A stretch of DNA of 40,616 nucleotides from positions 1-40,616 of the forward strand of contig JAIBBS010000063.1 in NCBI GenBank assembly GCA_019694555.1. The letters are read 5' to 3'. This document shows, piece by piece, positions 7,926 to 16,469 of the stretch. The position numbers were made by a program, and so were the translations under genes. Position 1 is the stretch's first letter. Each line of letters begins with the position of its first letter. The notes beneath the pieces are model-generated. The model saw only the letters and a program-made list of their open reading frames with translations, searched no databases and was not told the DNA's origin. Source of the stretch: Nannocystaceae bacterium. GTDB lineage: Bacteria > Myxococcota_A > Polyangia > Nannocystales > Nannocystaceae.

Positions 7926-8744
7926 ATGGCCGACGACGACCCCGGGCTGCTGACACGCGCCCAGGCCGGAGACCGCGCCGCGCTCGAGCAGCTGGTCGAG
8001 CGGCAGCAGGCCCGCGTGCACCGCTTCGCAGCCGCGATGTGCCGCGACGGCGAGGACGCCAAGGACGTCGTGCAAGAGACGTTGCTCGCGCTCGCGCGCA
8101 ACGTCGCGACGCTGCAGAGCGCAGCCGCGCTGTCGACGTGGCTGTACACGGTCGCACGGAGCTTCTGCATCAAGAAGCAGTCGCGACACGGTCGCTCGCT
8201 CGCCGACGCGGCCCGGGCCAGCGAACCCGATGCGGCCGCGGCGCTCGCCGATCCCGCGCGGCCGCCCGACGAGGCCGCCGCCGCGCGAGAGCTCGCGCGT
8301 GCGCTGGCCGGTGCGATCGAGTCGCTCGAGCCGGGCACGCGCGAGGTCGTGGTGTTGCGCGACGTCGAGGGCCTGACCGCGCCCGAGGTCGCGCAGGTGC
8401 TCGGCATCAGCGCGCAGGCGGTCAAGAGCCGGCTGCACCGCGGTCGCGTCGCGGTGCGCGATCTCGTGGCGCCGCTGCTGCAGCTGCCCGCGGCGGAGGC
8501 GGCGGCGGGCACGTGCCCCGACGTGCTCACGCTGTTCTCGCAGCACCTCGAGGACGAGATCGACGCGGGGGTCTGCGCGCAGATGGAGCGCCACCTCGAG
8601 GGTTGCCCGCGGTGCCGCGTGGCGTGCGACTCGCTCAAGCGGTCGCTGGCGCTGTGCCGGACCGCGGGCGCCCGCGACGAGGTGCCGCCGCAGGTCCAGG
8701 CGGCGGTCCGCCGCGCGATGCGCGGCCTGCTCGACGGCGCGTGA
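7926..8744 (+). CDS. ECF sigma factor with C-terminal zinc-finger anti-sigma-like domain
   Basis: 272 aa. Region sigma-2 (residues ~20-90, DAKDVVQETLLALAR) and sigma-4 (~140-195, LEPGTREVVVLRDVEGLTAPEVAQ with helix-turn-helix ISAQAVKSRLHRGR) are clear. A C-terminal zf-HC2-like segment (~200-250) carries HLE...CAQMERHLEGCPRC, i.e. the His-x3-Cys-x2-Cys pattern of zinc-binding anti-sigma domains, here on the same chain as the sigma factor. Such ECFs are known and the domain may sense redox or zinc. It is divergent from the polysaccharide enzyme gene across a 271-bp gap in which I could not assign a promoter. Control of that cluster is possible but unproven. Confidence 0.9.
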   Translation: MADDDPGLLTRAQAGDRAALEQLVERQQARVHRFAAAMCRDGEDAKDVVQETLLALARNVATLQSAAALSTWLYTVARSFCIKKQSRHGRSLADAARASEPDAAAALADPARPPDEAAAARELARALAGAIESLEPGTREVVVLRDVEGLTAPEVAQVLGISAQAVKSRLHRGRVAVRDLVAPLLQLPAAEAAAGTCPDVLTLFSQHLEDEIDAGVCAQMERHLEGCPRCRVACDSLKRSLALCRTAGARDEVPPQVQAAVRRAMRGLLDGA

Positions 8745-8825
8745 ACCCTTTTCGTGCGGGCCGGCTCTTACGCTTCGGAGCGCCCACCGCCGCGTGAAGG
8801 CATGGGGCGCCCGAGGTCATCCGCC

Positions 8826-9011
8826 ATGTGCAGACGAGTCCAGTGTTCCCAGTGCGGCAAGCCCACCTTCGCTGGCTGCGGTGCCCACGTCGAGCAGGTG
8901 CTCGGCGACGTGCCCCGCGACCAACGCTGCCGCTGCGCCGAGGCGCGCGAGTCGGCGCCGCGTCGCGAGGGTGAGCAGCGTTCGTGGTTGGACGTGCTGC
9001 TCGGTCGCTGA
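8826..9011 (+). CDS. Conserved 61-aa CxxC/CxC small protein
   Basis: Begins MCRRVQCSQCGKPTFAGCG and continues HVEQVLGDVP..QRCRC. It resembles a small hypothetical family seen widely in Actinobacteria and Myxococcota (MCRxVTCxxCGKxTWxGCGxHVxxVxxxVPxxQRC), recognised from memory. Six Cys after the first (positions 2, 7, 10, 18, 35, 37) plus His21 suggest a zinc ribbon. No signal peptide or membrane segment, so cytosolic. ATG 8826 is chosen over upstream starts because family members begin MCR. It lies 81 bp after the ECF sigma gene on the same strand and ends one base before the end of the convergent oxidoreductase gene. Function unknown. Confidence 0.75.
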   Translation: MCRRVQCSQCGKPTFAGCGAHVEQVLGDVPRDQRCRCAEARESAPRREGEQRSWLDVLLGR

Positions 9012-10046
9012 TCACGGTGCGACGCGGACCAGCTGCTGACCGCGGCTGCGGCCGCTGCCGACGACGTCGAGCGCCGCGGCGATCTCCGTGAGCGCCCAGC
9101 GACGGGCGATCACGGGGCGCGCCTTGCCGGCCTCGACCAGCTCGACCAGCGCCGTGAGGTCGGCGCGGTTGGGGTGGGCGAGCAGGCCCGCGAGGCGGCG
9201 GCGCGAGAACAACCCACGCAGGCCCACCGCCGCGAGCCGGACCATCGGGGCCAGCCAGTCGCCCGGGCCCAGGGCGCCGGCGACGTAGGTGCCGCGCGGC
9301 TCGAGCACGCGCAGCAGATCGCCCAGGCTGCGATCGCCGACGAGATCGAACACCAGATCGTAGCGCGCGGTGCCGGCGGTGTAGTCCTCGCGCCGGTAGT
9401 CGATCACCGCGTCTGCGCCCAGCTCGCGCATCAACGCGGCGTTGCCCTCGCTGCACACCGCAGTGACCTCGCCGCCCATCGCCTTGGCGATCTGGACCGC
9501 CCACGTCCCGACCGCGCCGCTGGCCCCGACCACCAGCACGCGCTGACCCGCGACCAGTCGCCCGGCGTCGCGCAGCCCCTGCAGCGCTGCGATCGCCCAC
9601 GGCACCGCGGCCGCGGTGTCGAGCTCGAGGTTCGCGGGTTTGCGTGCGATGCGATCGACCGGCACCACCGCGAGCTCGCCGAACGCACCGGCGACGGGGT
9701 GGCCGATGACCTCGTCGCCGACGCTCACCTCGGTGACGCCGTCGCCGAGGGCTTCGATGCGACCGCTGAGCGTGCCGCCGGGCACGATCCGCTTCGGGCG
9801 CGGCATGCCGCCGAACGGGCTCACGCGCACGAGGTAGGGGCGGCCGGTGACGACGTGGTGATCGCCGATCGTCACGCCCGCGGCGGCCACGCGCACGAGC
9901 ACCTCGCCGCGGCCCGGCGAAGGCGCGGGCACGTCCTCGATCGCGAGCACCTGCGGCTCGCCGTAGCGGCGGTGGGCCACCGCGCGCATGGTGCGGGCGG
10001 CGACGGTGGGGATCGGGGCGGCGAGCGGGGCGGTGGCGGTGGTCAT
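9012..10046 (-). CDS. Zinc-binding-type NAD(P)H:quinone oxidoreductase (MDR superfamily)
   Basis: 344-aa medium-chain dehydrogenase/reductase. N-terminal GroES-like domain (residues ~20-150, GRGEVLVRVAAAGVTIGDHH; PGGTLSGRIEALG; GDEVIG) and a Rossmann domain with VLVVGASGAVGTWAVQIAKA (~167-186). The catalytic-zinc Cys and the structural four-Cys lobe of true alcohol dehydrogenases are missing, so it fits the quinone-oxidoreductase/enoyl-reductase-like branch using NADPH. Start ATG 10046. Divergent from a TetR regulator, with two TetR-like palindromes in the shared promoter region, so induction by the regulator's ligand is likely. Substrate unknown. Confidence 0.87.
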   Translation of the reverse strand: MTTATAPLAAPIPTVAARTMRAVAHRRYGEPQVLAIEDVPAPSPGRGEVLVRVAAAGVTIGDHHVVTGRPYLVRVSPFGGMPRPKRIVPGGTLSGRIEALGDGVTEVSVGDEVIGHPVAGAFGELAVVPVDRIARKPANLELDTAAAVPWAIAALQGLRDAGRLVAGQRVLVVGASGAVGTWAVQIAKAMGGEVTAVCSEGNAALMRELGADAVIDYRREDYTAGTARYDLVFDLVGDRSLGDLLRVLEPRGTYVAGALGPGDWLAPMVRLAAVGLRGLFSRRRLAGLLAHPNRADLTALVELVEAGKARPVIARRWALTEIAAALDVVGSGRSRGQQLVRVAP

Positions 10047-10065
10047 GGCGGCGTCGGTTGCTTTG

Positions 10066-10078
10066 CTTACGGTGTAAG
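10066..10078. promoter_or_regulatory. TetR-type operator 1
   Basis: CTTACGGTGTAAG, an interrupted palindrome (CTTAC/GTAAG), in the divergent region between the oxidoreductase and TetR genes. It shares its core with operator 2, 44 bp away centre to centre (about four helical turns), and overlaps the predicted -10 of the oxidoreductase promoter. Operator function inferred. Confidence 0.7.
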
Positions 10079-10103
10079 TATAGCATGCATGCACCGGTGT
10101 CGA
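10077..10103 (-). promoter_or_regulatory. Predicted promoter of the oxidoreductase gene
   Basis: On the minus strand TATACT (10082-10077) serves as -10 and TCGACA (10103-10098, five of six to TTGACA) as -35, with a short 15-bp spacer. The -10 overlaps operator 1, so TetR binding would block RNA polymerase. The spacer is two bases below optimum, hence moderate confidence. Confidence 0.45.
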
Positions 10104-10108
10104 GCGGA

Positions 10109-10123
10109 ACTTACGGCGTAAGT
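10109..10123. promoter_or_regulatory. TetR-type operator 2
   Basis: ACTTACGGCGTAAGT: seven-base perfect arms around a single central base, 26 bp upstream of the TetR start codon. It is the better of two related palindromes and probably serves autoregulation. Typical TetR operators are palindromes of this size. Confidence 0.75.
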
Positions 10124-10148
10124 CCGTGCGCATCGTCACGGGAGACCG

Positions 10149-10844
10149 ATGGCCAAGACCCGCACCGCACGGAGCACCGCCCGTCGTCGACGCGAACCCC
10201 TGAGTCCCGAGCGTGTGCTGGACGCCGCGCTCGCCCTCGCCGACGAGCAAGGCCTCGAGGCGCTGAGCATGCGCACGCTCGCTGCCGCGCTGAAGGTCGA
10301 GGCGATGTCCTTGTACAACCACGTCGCCAACAAGGAGCAGATCCTCGATGGCCTGGTCGAGCGCGTCGCCGCGGAGATCGAGCTGCCGGCTGCCGGCGCC
10401 GACTGGCGCGAGGCGATGCGTCGGCGCGCGCACTCGGCCCACGCCGCGCTCATGCGCCACCGTTGGGCCACGATGCTGTTCGTCTCGCGCCTCAACGTCG
10501 GCCCGGTGATGCTGCGCTACGTCGATGCGACCATCGGTTGCCTGCGCGCCGGCGGCTTCTCCTACGCCCTGGCCGACCATGCCTGGAACGCGCTCGATGC
10601 CTTCACCTACGGCTTCACGCTGCAGGTGCTCAACTTCCCGCTCGACCCCCAGCAGTACGCGAGCGCGGCCGCGGGCTTCTTGCCGATGATCCCGCCCGAG
10701 CGGTTCCCCCACCTGCACGGCATGTCGCTCGAGGTCATCGAGGGGCGCCAGGACGGACTGCACTCGCTATCGCTCGGGCTCGAGCTGTTGCTCGACGGCC
10801 TCGAGCAGCTGCGGCGCGCGGAGCCGTCCGCGATCAGGGGCTGA
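10149..10844 (+). CDS. TetR/AcrR-family repressor
   Basis: 231 aa. The N-terminal helix-turn-helix is typical of TetR proteins: RVLDAALALADEQGLEALSMRTLAAAL followed by the recognition-helix region MSLYNHVANKEQILDGL (residues ~20-70). The ligand domain fits the TetR_C family with LFVSRLNVGPVMLRYVDATIG. Start is ATG with GGGAGA at 10140. It is divergent from the quinone oxidoreductase gene and should bind the two palindromes at 10066 and 10109, repressing both genes until a small lipophilic ligand releases it. Its 3' end overlaps the convergent kelch-like gene by 11 bp. Confidence 0.9.
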   Translation: MAKTRTARSTARRRREPLSPERVLDAALALADEQGLEALSMRTLAAALKVEAMSLYNHVANKEQILDGLVERVAAEIELPAAGADWREAMRRRAHSAHAALMRHRWATMLFVSRLNVGPVMLRYVDATIGCLRAGGFSYALADHAWNALDAFTYGFTLQVLNFPLDPQQYASAAAGFLPMIPPERFPHLHGMSLEVIEGRQDGLHSLSLGLELLLDGLEQLRRAEPSAIRG

Positions 10845-13026
10845 CGCCCCACTTGCGCGACCACTGCAGCAGCTTCGCGCGGGTGTCGTCGTCGAGCACC
10901 GCGGGCACGATCACGACCGCGCCCAGCACGAGCTGTGCCCGCGCGTCGCCGCCGTAGCCGGCGCCCAGGGTGTCCCAGCCCATGAAACGCGCGTCGTAGG
11001 CGCGCGCGGCCGCGGGCCCACTCGCGACGCCGTCGACGAATGCCTGCACCGTGCCGTCGAGCGCGTGGGTGAAGCCCACGAGCCGCGTGGCCTCGGCGAG
11101 CCGCAAGGACGGCGACGTGACCTCGCCGCCGCGCCACGAGCCGCTGGCATCGGTCACGACCATCGCGAGCGCGTCGTTGTCGTAGCCGACCTGCGCGCGG
11201 CTGGCGGGGCTGCTGTCGCCGACCAGGGTCTGCGGCGCGTTGATCGACGGTGGCGCCGTCCGTTCGCGCGGGCTGCGTCCGACCCAGAACACGCTGCGAC
11301 CCTGCGGCTGCGGATCGCGGGCCGGCCGCAGCAGTCGCGCGTCGGTACCGTCGAACCACAGCCCGGGTTGATCGGCGAAGGCCTGCGCCAGCCACAACGG
11401 CCGCGCGTCCTGGTCCGGTGGCAGCAGGGTCGCGCCGCCGTCGCCCTGTTCGGCCCACGCGGTCACGGGCGCGGCCGTGGCGGTCTCGAGCCGGTGCACC
11501 GCGGTGTCGAACGCGTTGCCGCTGGCGTGGATGGGCCCGGCCGCCGTGACGGCGACACCGTCGGCGTGGCCGGGTGCGAAGGCGGTCCCCAGCGCGCGCG
11601 TCCACGTCACGCCGTCGCTGCTGTGCCACACGTCGTTGTGGTTGGCGGCGTCGGCGAGCCAGCCGCTGCCGATCCACAGCTCGCCCTGCCAGGCGAACAG
11701 GTTGTGGTACTGCCGTCCGGCCCACGGCGCCGCACCGTCGGCGAGCTCCTCGTTCCAGCTGTTGCCGTCGAAGGACCACACGTCGGAGAAGTACGCGCGG
11801 TCGGCCGAGTCATACGCGTAGGTGCCACCGCCGGCGATCCACAGCAGCCCGTCGTGCTCGACCGGACCGTAGACCATGGCGCGCGCCGGCCACGGCGCGT
11901 CGGGTTGCTGCTGCCAGGTCTCGCCGCCGTCGTCGGAGCGCCACACGTCCGCGAGCGCGGTCGCGGGATCGGAGACGTCGGTCTGCCCGCCCATGAGCCA
12001 CAGCGCGTCGTCGAAGCTCGCGACCATGTGCAGCACGCGGGCGCCCCATGGCGCGCCGTCGGCGATGCGCGTCCACGTCTGGCCGTCGACCGAGCGCCAC
12101 ACGTCGGCGGCGGCGTCGTAGATGTCGCCGCCGATCACGTAGGCGTAGCGCTGGCCCTCGATCTCGGCGGTGAGCCAACCCGCAGTGTGGCGTGCGCTCC
12201 AGCGTGCGCCCGGCCCGGTCGACGGCGGCGCGGCATCGTGCGCGAGCAGCAGGTCCCACGTCTGGCCGCCGTCGTCGCTGGCCCAGACCTCGTTGGTCGT
12301 GACCTGGCCACCCCACTGCCGCACGACGCCGCTGTCCCAGCCACCGAGCAGCAGCAGGCGATCGTCGAGCGCGAGCAGACCCGCACCGTCGCGCGGATGC
12401 CAGGGCGCGGTCGCGGCGAGCGTGCGCCACAGCGGTGCGGGTGCGGCCGCGCGCGCCAGCGTGACGCCGGCGTCGGCCTGCAGCACGCGCGCACCCGCCA
12501 GCGACGCGGGCGTCCACGCCTCGTAGCCCAGCGGCAAGGTGGCGCTGCCCTGGGGCGTCGTCACGACCACGTCGTGCACGCCCGCGGGCAGCGCGGGTGC
12601 GATGCACAGCGCGTGGGTCTGCGCGACCTGGTCGAGCGCGGTGCATGGCACGTCGCCGATGGTCACCGCGACGAGCTGCGACAGCCCCGTCCCGTGCACC
12701 GTGACCGCGACGCCGCCGAGCGTGTCGCCCAGCGCGGGCTCGATGGCATCGAGCGTCGGCGGCGCGAGCGGCCCGCCCGAGCTGCTGCCGCTGCCGGACG
12801 AATCGGCGGACACATCGGTGGTCGAACTCGCGCTCGCCGACGTGGCGCTGCTGCCTTCGTCGGTGCCGCTGCCGCGCGTCGAGCTCGAGTCGCCGCCGAC
12901 GGGGGCGTCGCCGGGGCATGCGAGCGACAGCGCCCAAAGGCCGCACACGAGCGACGCGGGCACGGATCGCTGGCAGGCGCGGCGTGACGTGTCGACGCGG
13001 CCGGTCATCGAGGCAGCATCGAGCAT
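10834..13026 (-). CDS. Large lipoprotein: IPT/TIG domain, kelch-like propeller, lectin-like end
   Basis: 730 aa. A hydrophobic signal ends in a lipobox-like SLAC at about residue 37, followed by a Ser/Gly/Thr linker to ~95. Residues ~92-170 form an IPT/TIG immunoglobulin-like domain (PPTLDAIEPALGDTLGGVAV). Residues ~190-500 contain at least five repeats of the kelch/BNR type: W-x-S-x-DGGQTW, DVWRSVDGQTW, DVWRSDDGGETW, DVWSFDGNSW, DVWHSSDGVTW, each with a G-G turn such as LLLGGW or WLMGGQ. The last ~190 residues look like a concanavalin-A/LamG lectin-like sandwich (FWVGRSPRE; QVGYDNDALAMVV; LVGFTHALDGTVQAFVDG). Predicted outer-surface or secreted binding protein; ligand unknown. Starts at 13026 or 13008 both fit. 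Confidence 0.82.
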   Translation of the reverse strand: MLDAASMTGRVDTSRRACQRSVPASLVCGLWALSLACPGDAPVGGDSSSTRGSGTDEGSSATSASASSTTDVSADSSGSGSSSGGPLAPPTLDAIEPALGDTLGGVAVTVHGTGLSQLVAVTIGDVPCTALDQVAQTHALCIAPALPAGVHDVVVTTPQGSATLPLGYEAWTPASLAGARVLQADAGVTLARAAAPAPLWRTLAATAPWHPRDGAGLLALDDRLLLLGGWDSGVVRQWGGQVTTNEVWASDDGGQTWDLLLAHDAAPPSTGPGARWSARHTAGWLTAEIEGQRYAYVIGGDIYDAAADVWRSVDGQTWTRIADGAPWGARVLHMVASFDDALWLMGGQTDVSDPATALADVWRSDDGGETWQQQPDAPWPARAMVYGPVEHDGLLWIAGGGTYAYDSADRAYFSDVWSFDGNSWNEELADGAAPWAGRQYHNLFAWQGELWIGSGWLADAANHNDVWHSSDGVTWTRALGTAFAPGHADGVAVTAAGPIHASGNAFDTAVHRLETATAAPVTAWAEQGDGGATLLPPDQDARPLWLAQAFADQPGLWFDGTDARLLRPARDPQPQGRSVFWVGRSPRERTAPPSINAPQTLVGDSSPASRAQVGYDNDALAMVVTDASGSWRGGEVTSPSLRLAEATRLVGFTHALDGTVQAFVDGVASGPAAARAYDARFMGWDTLGAGYGGDARAQLVLGAVVIVPAVLDDDTRAKLLQWSRKWGVSP

Positions 13027-13060
13027 GAAGCAACGTCTCGCATGCGTCCAGCAGCCGTCT

Positions 13061-13160
13061 CAGGGCGACTGCGGTCACGAGCGGTGGGTCGCGGTCTCGT
13101 GCAAGCGGCGCGGGCTGTGTCCTTCTTGCGGGGGCCGACGCATGGCCGAGACGGCTGGGC
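13061..13160 (+). pseudogene. Remnant of an IS91-family transposase N-terminal zinc domain
   Basis: Translation in frame with an ATG at 13025 reads CGHERWVAVSCKRRGLCPSC then GGRRMAETA, which matches the conserved zinc-binding N-terminus of IS91-type transposases (…CGH-ER-LVAFSCKRRGFCPSCGGRRMAETA). Homology starts at about 13061 and stops after MAETA. The rolling-circle HUH nuclease part that should follow is absent, so only about 30 codons remain. It abuts the start of the kelch-like gene and lies about 90 bp left of repeat copy 1. Confidence 0.72.
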
Positions 13161-13243
13161 AAGCGGCGTCGGCGGATCTCGCGTGGCTTGGCGCGGCGGA
13201 TCGCACGCGCCACGTGACGGCGCGGACGACAGCGCACGTCCGC

Positions 13244-13325
13244 AGATCGCGATCCGCGTCGAGTCGTGGGTCTGGTTCGGCGCCATCGTGATCAGACCTG
13301 CCGTTCGCGCGTCCTCGCGAGCGTC
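13244..13325. repeat. Direct repeat, copy 1 (~82 bp)
   Basis: About 93% identical to 19855-19937: four substitutions and one single-base indel by eye. It begins AGATCGCGATCCGCGTCGAG, includes the palindrome GATCGCGATC, and ends GCGTC. Both copies are intergenic and in the same orientation. Conservation does not respect any reading frame. The rest of the 446-bp gap (13027-13472) holds the transposase remnant on its left and, after the repeat, about 147 bp in which nothing was recognised. Confidence 0.8.
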
Positions 13326-13472
13326 CACAGCAGTGGAGTCGGGAACTCCTCGTCCCCCGCGAACGCCGCGACGCCGCGAGCGGAATCCGCCTGCGCGGGA
13401 CCGATCTCGAACGAGCTGCGGCGCTTCGTCGAGCGGGCTTGTCGCGTGCGCGCGGCGGACAGATCCGCTCCC

Positions 13473-16400
13473 TCAGCCGGCCGGAGGTGCGACGAGGACG
13501 ACCTTGCGCTCGCCCTCGAGCGTCAGCTCGACCCGCCCGCCCGGCTCGACCGCGAGCAGCTCGCGCGCGAGGTAGCAGCGCAGGTTGGTGACGTCGATGC
13601 CGTCGACGGCGACGATCTCGTCGCCGACCGCGAGCCCGTGCGCGACCGCGGTGTCGATGATCTTCGCGACGCGCGGCGTGTCGCTGCAGAAGGTCTCGAG
13701 CTCGACGGCGAAGCCGACGGCGGCGCCTGGCTCACCCTTCTTGCGGCCGCGCCCGAGCGGCACGTCGACGGGCGTCGGCGACTCCGCGCCGGCGGCGATC
13801 GTGACGAACGTGAGGATCGACGGCGTGCCGCTGCCGATGTCGCTGCTGAACGCGAGCAGGCGCGCCGTGTGGCTCGGCACGTCGGGCACGCTGAACACGC
13901 CGTCGGGACCGCTGACGATGCCCGTCGCGCGCGTGGCGATCGCGAGCTCGGCCTTCATCGCGAGTTCGGTGAACGTCGCGTCTTCTTCGCCGAAGATCGC
14001 GTACACGTTCGGCACGGGCTCGCCGGTGCGCACGTCGACGAAGCGGCCGCGGAAGTTGCGATTCGGCTCGAGGACGATTGCGACGCGCGAGCGCTTGCCG
14101 CCCACGACGTCGACCTTCGCGCGGCCTCGTCCGCCGCGCGCGACCGCGACGACGTCGTAGCTGCCCGGCGGCACGCCGTCGAACGCGAAGTGGCTGCCGC
14201 CGATCGGGAACGAGTCGCGCAGCGCCGGCGCGCCGTCGGTCCGCCGCAGCGCGACCGCGAGACCGACGACGGCGCCGCCGGTCACCTCGCCGGTGACCTC
14301 GCCCATCGGCTGCATCACGAGCGTGACCGATTTCCCGGGACGGACACCGTCGGCGCTGGCTTGGCCGCCGCCGCGTCGCTGCGCGAGCACCGTGTAGCTG
14401 CGCGTCGCGTCGACGCCTTCGATCGTGAAGCGGCCGTCGGCGTCGGTGAGCACCGAGCGCGCGCCGCTGGCCTCGCGCAGCGCACCGACGCGCGCGTCGA
14501 CGTGGCCGAGCTTCGAGCCATCGATCGCGGCGACGGCGACGTCGGGCAGCGGCACGCCGTCGTCGAGGACGACGCCGCGGATCGTCGCAGCCTCGGGGAG
14601 CGCGAGGTCGAAGGTCGCGCCGCGCTCGGGGATGTCGATCTCCTTGCGCGCGAGCTCGGTCTCCATGCGATCGGCGACCGCGACGGTGTGCGGACCGGGC
14701 GGCAACCCCTCGATCACGAACTTGCCGTCGTCGTCGGTCGTCGCCATCCCGTTGTGCCAGGCGTCGCCGCCCGTGGGGGTCGCGCGGATCTCGAGGCCCG
14801 GCGCGCCCTCGCGACCGCGGCGGATCGTGCCGCGCAGCGTCGTCGAGGTGCCGAGCCGCAGCTCGAGCTCCGGCGTGCTCGGACCGACGTCGACGGTGAC
14901 GCTCGTCGTCTGACCGCCATCGAGCTCCGCGCGAACGGTGTGGGGCCCCGCGGGCACGCCGGGGATCACGAAGGCGCCGTCGTCGCCGGCCTTGGTCGGG
15001 CGGAACACGCCGTCACCACCGCCGTCGGCGGCGAGCACCGCGACGAACGCCACCGTGGGCTCGCCGAGGTGATCGAGCACGCGACCGCGCAGCGTGTTGC
15101 CGCCGTCGACGTGCCACACCACGTCGTTGGGACCCGGCGCGACGACGAGCTGCCTCGGTACCGCCGTCGACGCATGGTCGTCGCAGCGCACGGCGACGTC
15201 GTACGTGCCTGGCAACACGCCCTCGAACACCGCGACGCCGCCGTCGCCGATCGCGGCGCGGATCGACTCGTCGCGCGACGGGTCGGCGATCACGACTTGG
15301 CCGCCGGGGCAGGGCGACTCGTCCGCGCTCGCGAGGACCGTCGCGGTGAGCGACGCGGCGTCGATGAGCTCGATGCGCACGTCGTCGACCGACTCGCCGA
15401 TGTCGATGGCGTAGCTCCGCTCCGCCATGCCGACGCGCTCGTCGAACGCGGCGCTCGGGCGGTAGCGACCGGGCCCGAGCCCGGCGATGCGGAAGCGGCC
15501 CGCGTCGTCGGCGACACCGACGGCGCGATCGACTGCGTGGCTGCCGTGCCACGACCGCACGTGGATCCGCGCGCCGGGTACCGGCGCGCCCGCAGCGTCG
15601 ACGACGATCCCCGAGATCGCGCCCTCGGGCGCGAGCGCGAGCTGGACGGTCGGACCGGGCACGAGCGTGCTCGTGATGCCCCGCGCATAGCCGAGCGCGC
15701 TCGCCCGCACGACGTACGGACCCGACGCGACCGACACCTCGAAGCGTCCATCGGCGTCGGTGGTCGCGTGCACGGGGACGACGCGCGGGTCGACCGAGTC
15801 GAGCTGGTCGGTGGAATCGGGATGCGACGCGATCACGAGCGCGCCCTCGATCGGTCCGCCGAAGACGTCGCTGACGATGCCGACCAACGGCGCGCCACCA
15901 CGCGTGAGCACGAAGTCGACGCCCGCGCGCTGCTCGCCCGACGCGAGCGCGAGCCGATTCGCGCGATGTCCGACCGGCGCGACGGAGGGCAGGAACCCCG
16001 CTGCGGTCGCGCTCAGCACGATCACGCGCGTCGTGGTCGGGAGCTGGTAGCGACCATCGGCGCCCGCGCGCGCGCACGTCGGTACCCGCTCCCCCGTCGC
16101 GCCCACACCCGCGAACGCACAGACCTCCGCGCCCGCGATCGGCTTGCCGTCGGGGTCCCGCACCGTGCCGCCGACGACTGCGGTGCGTCCGAGCGTCTGT
16201 GGGTCGTCGAGGGTCCGTCGCGTGGGCGCGGGCTCGGTCGTCGGTTCGTCGCCGCTCGCCGCTGCCAGGTTGGTGGGGTCTGCGACGCTCTGGGCGACCG
16301 AAGACGTCGAGCGCGCGCGAATCGAGCCCCACGCCAACAACACGGCGACGAGCGCCGCGATACCGAAACCGAGCCACCAACGACGGGCGTAGCGATCCAC
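13473..16400 (-). CDS. Membrane-anchored carboxypeptidase-regulatory-repeat protein with C-terminal PDZ
   Basis: 975 aa. N-terminal signal anchor WWLGFGIAALVAVLLAW (residues 8-24), then a low-complexity stretch and about eight to ten carboxypeptidase-regulatory-like (Ig-fold) repeats. These are recognisable by recurrent GxVxDxxGxPxxGAxV, 'DADGRFxxxGLxPGxYxxxA' and RGxV patterns across ~75-890 (e.g. DDGKFVIEGLPPGPHTVAV). The last ~80 residues form a PDZ domain (GLAVGDEIVAVDGIDVTNL). No peptidase domain. Likely an extracytoplasmic scaffold or adhesive stalk. The start is GTG 16400; GGAG lies only 2 bases upstream, so the start is approximate. It is the downstream member of the repeat-bounded block and lies 487 bp below the kinase-TPR gene. 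Confidence 0.82.
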   Translation of the reverse strand: MDRYARRWWLGFGIAALVAVLLAWGSIRARSTSSVAQSVADPTNLAAASGDEPTTEPAPTRRTLDDPQTLGRTAVVGGTVRDPDGKPIAGAEVCAFAGVGATGERVPTCARAGADGRYQLPTTTRVIVLSATAAGFLPSVAPVGHRANRLALASGEQRAGVDFVLTRGGAPLVGIVSDVFGGPIEGALVIASHPDSTDQLDSVDPRVVPVHATTDADGRFEVSVASGPYVVRASALGYARGITSTLVPGPTVQLALAPEGAISGIVVDAAGAPVPGARIHVRSWHGSHAVDRAVGVADDAGRFRIAGLGPGRYRPSAAFDERVGMAERSYAIDIGESVDDVRIELIDAASLTATVLASADESPCPGGQVVIADPSRDESIRAAIGDGGVAVFEGVLPGTYDVAVRCDDHASTAVPRQLVVAPGPNDVVWHVDGGNTLRGRVLDHLGEPTVAFVAVLAADGGGDGVFRPTKAGDDGAFVIPGVPAGPHTVRAELDGGQTTSVTVDVGPSTPELELRLGTSTTLRGTIRRGREGAPGLEIRATPTGGDAWHNGMATTDDDGKFVIEGLPPGPHTVAVADRMETELARKEIDIPERGATFDLALPEAATIRGVVLDDGVPLPDVAVAAIDGSKLGHVDARVGALREASGARSVLTDADGRFTIEGVDATRSYTVLAQRRGGGQASADGVRPGKSVTLVMQPMGEVTGEVTGGAVVGLAVALRRTDGAPALRDSFPIGGSHFAFDGVPPGSYDVVAVARGGRGRAKVDVVGGKRSRVAIVLEPNRNFRGRFVDVRTGEPVPNVYAIFGEEDATFTELAMKAELAIATRATGIVSGPDGVFSVPDVPSHTARLLAFSSDIGSGTPSILTFVTIAAGAESPTPVDVPLGRGRKKGEPGAAVGFAVELETFCSDTPRVAKIIDTAVAHGLAVGDEIVAVDGIDVTNLRCYLARELLAVEPGGRVELTLEGERKVVLVAPPAG

Positions 16401-16469
16401 CGCTCCATGTTGTGGCGGGCCGGTAGGTTCCGTCAGTCGAGCTGCGAGGCCGTCGAGACGCCTCGGGCG

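Noticed and set aside
3762..8594. A 1610-codon open frame on the minus strand
   Set aside because: Only its last 181 codons (the lipoprotein) look real; the rest is Arg-rich, antisense or off-frame to the polysaccharide enzyme and sigma genes, as expected at high GC.
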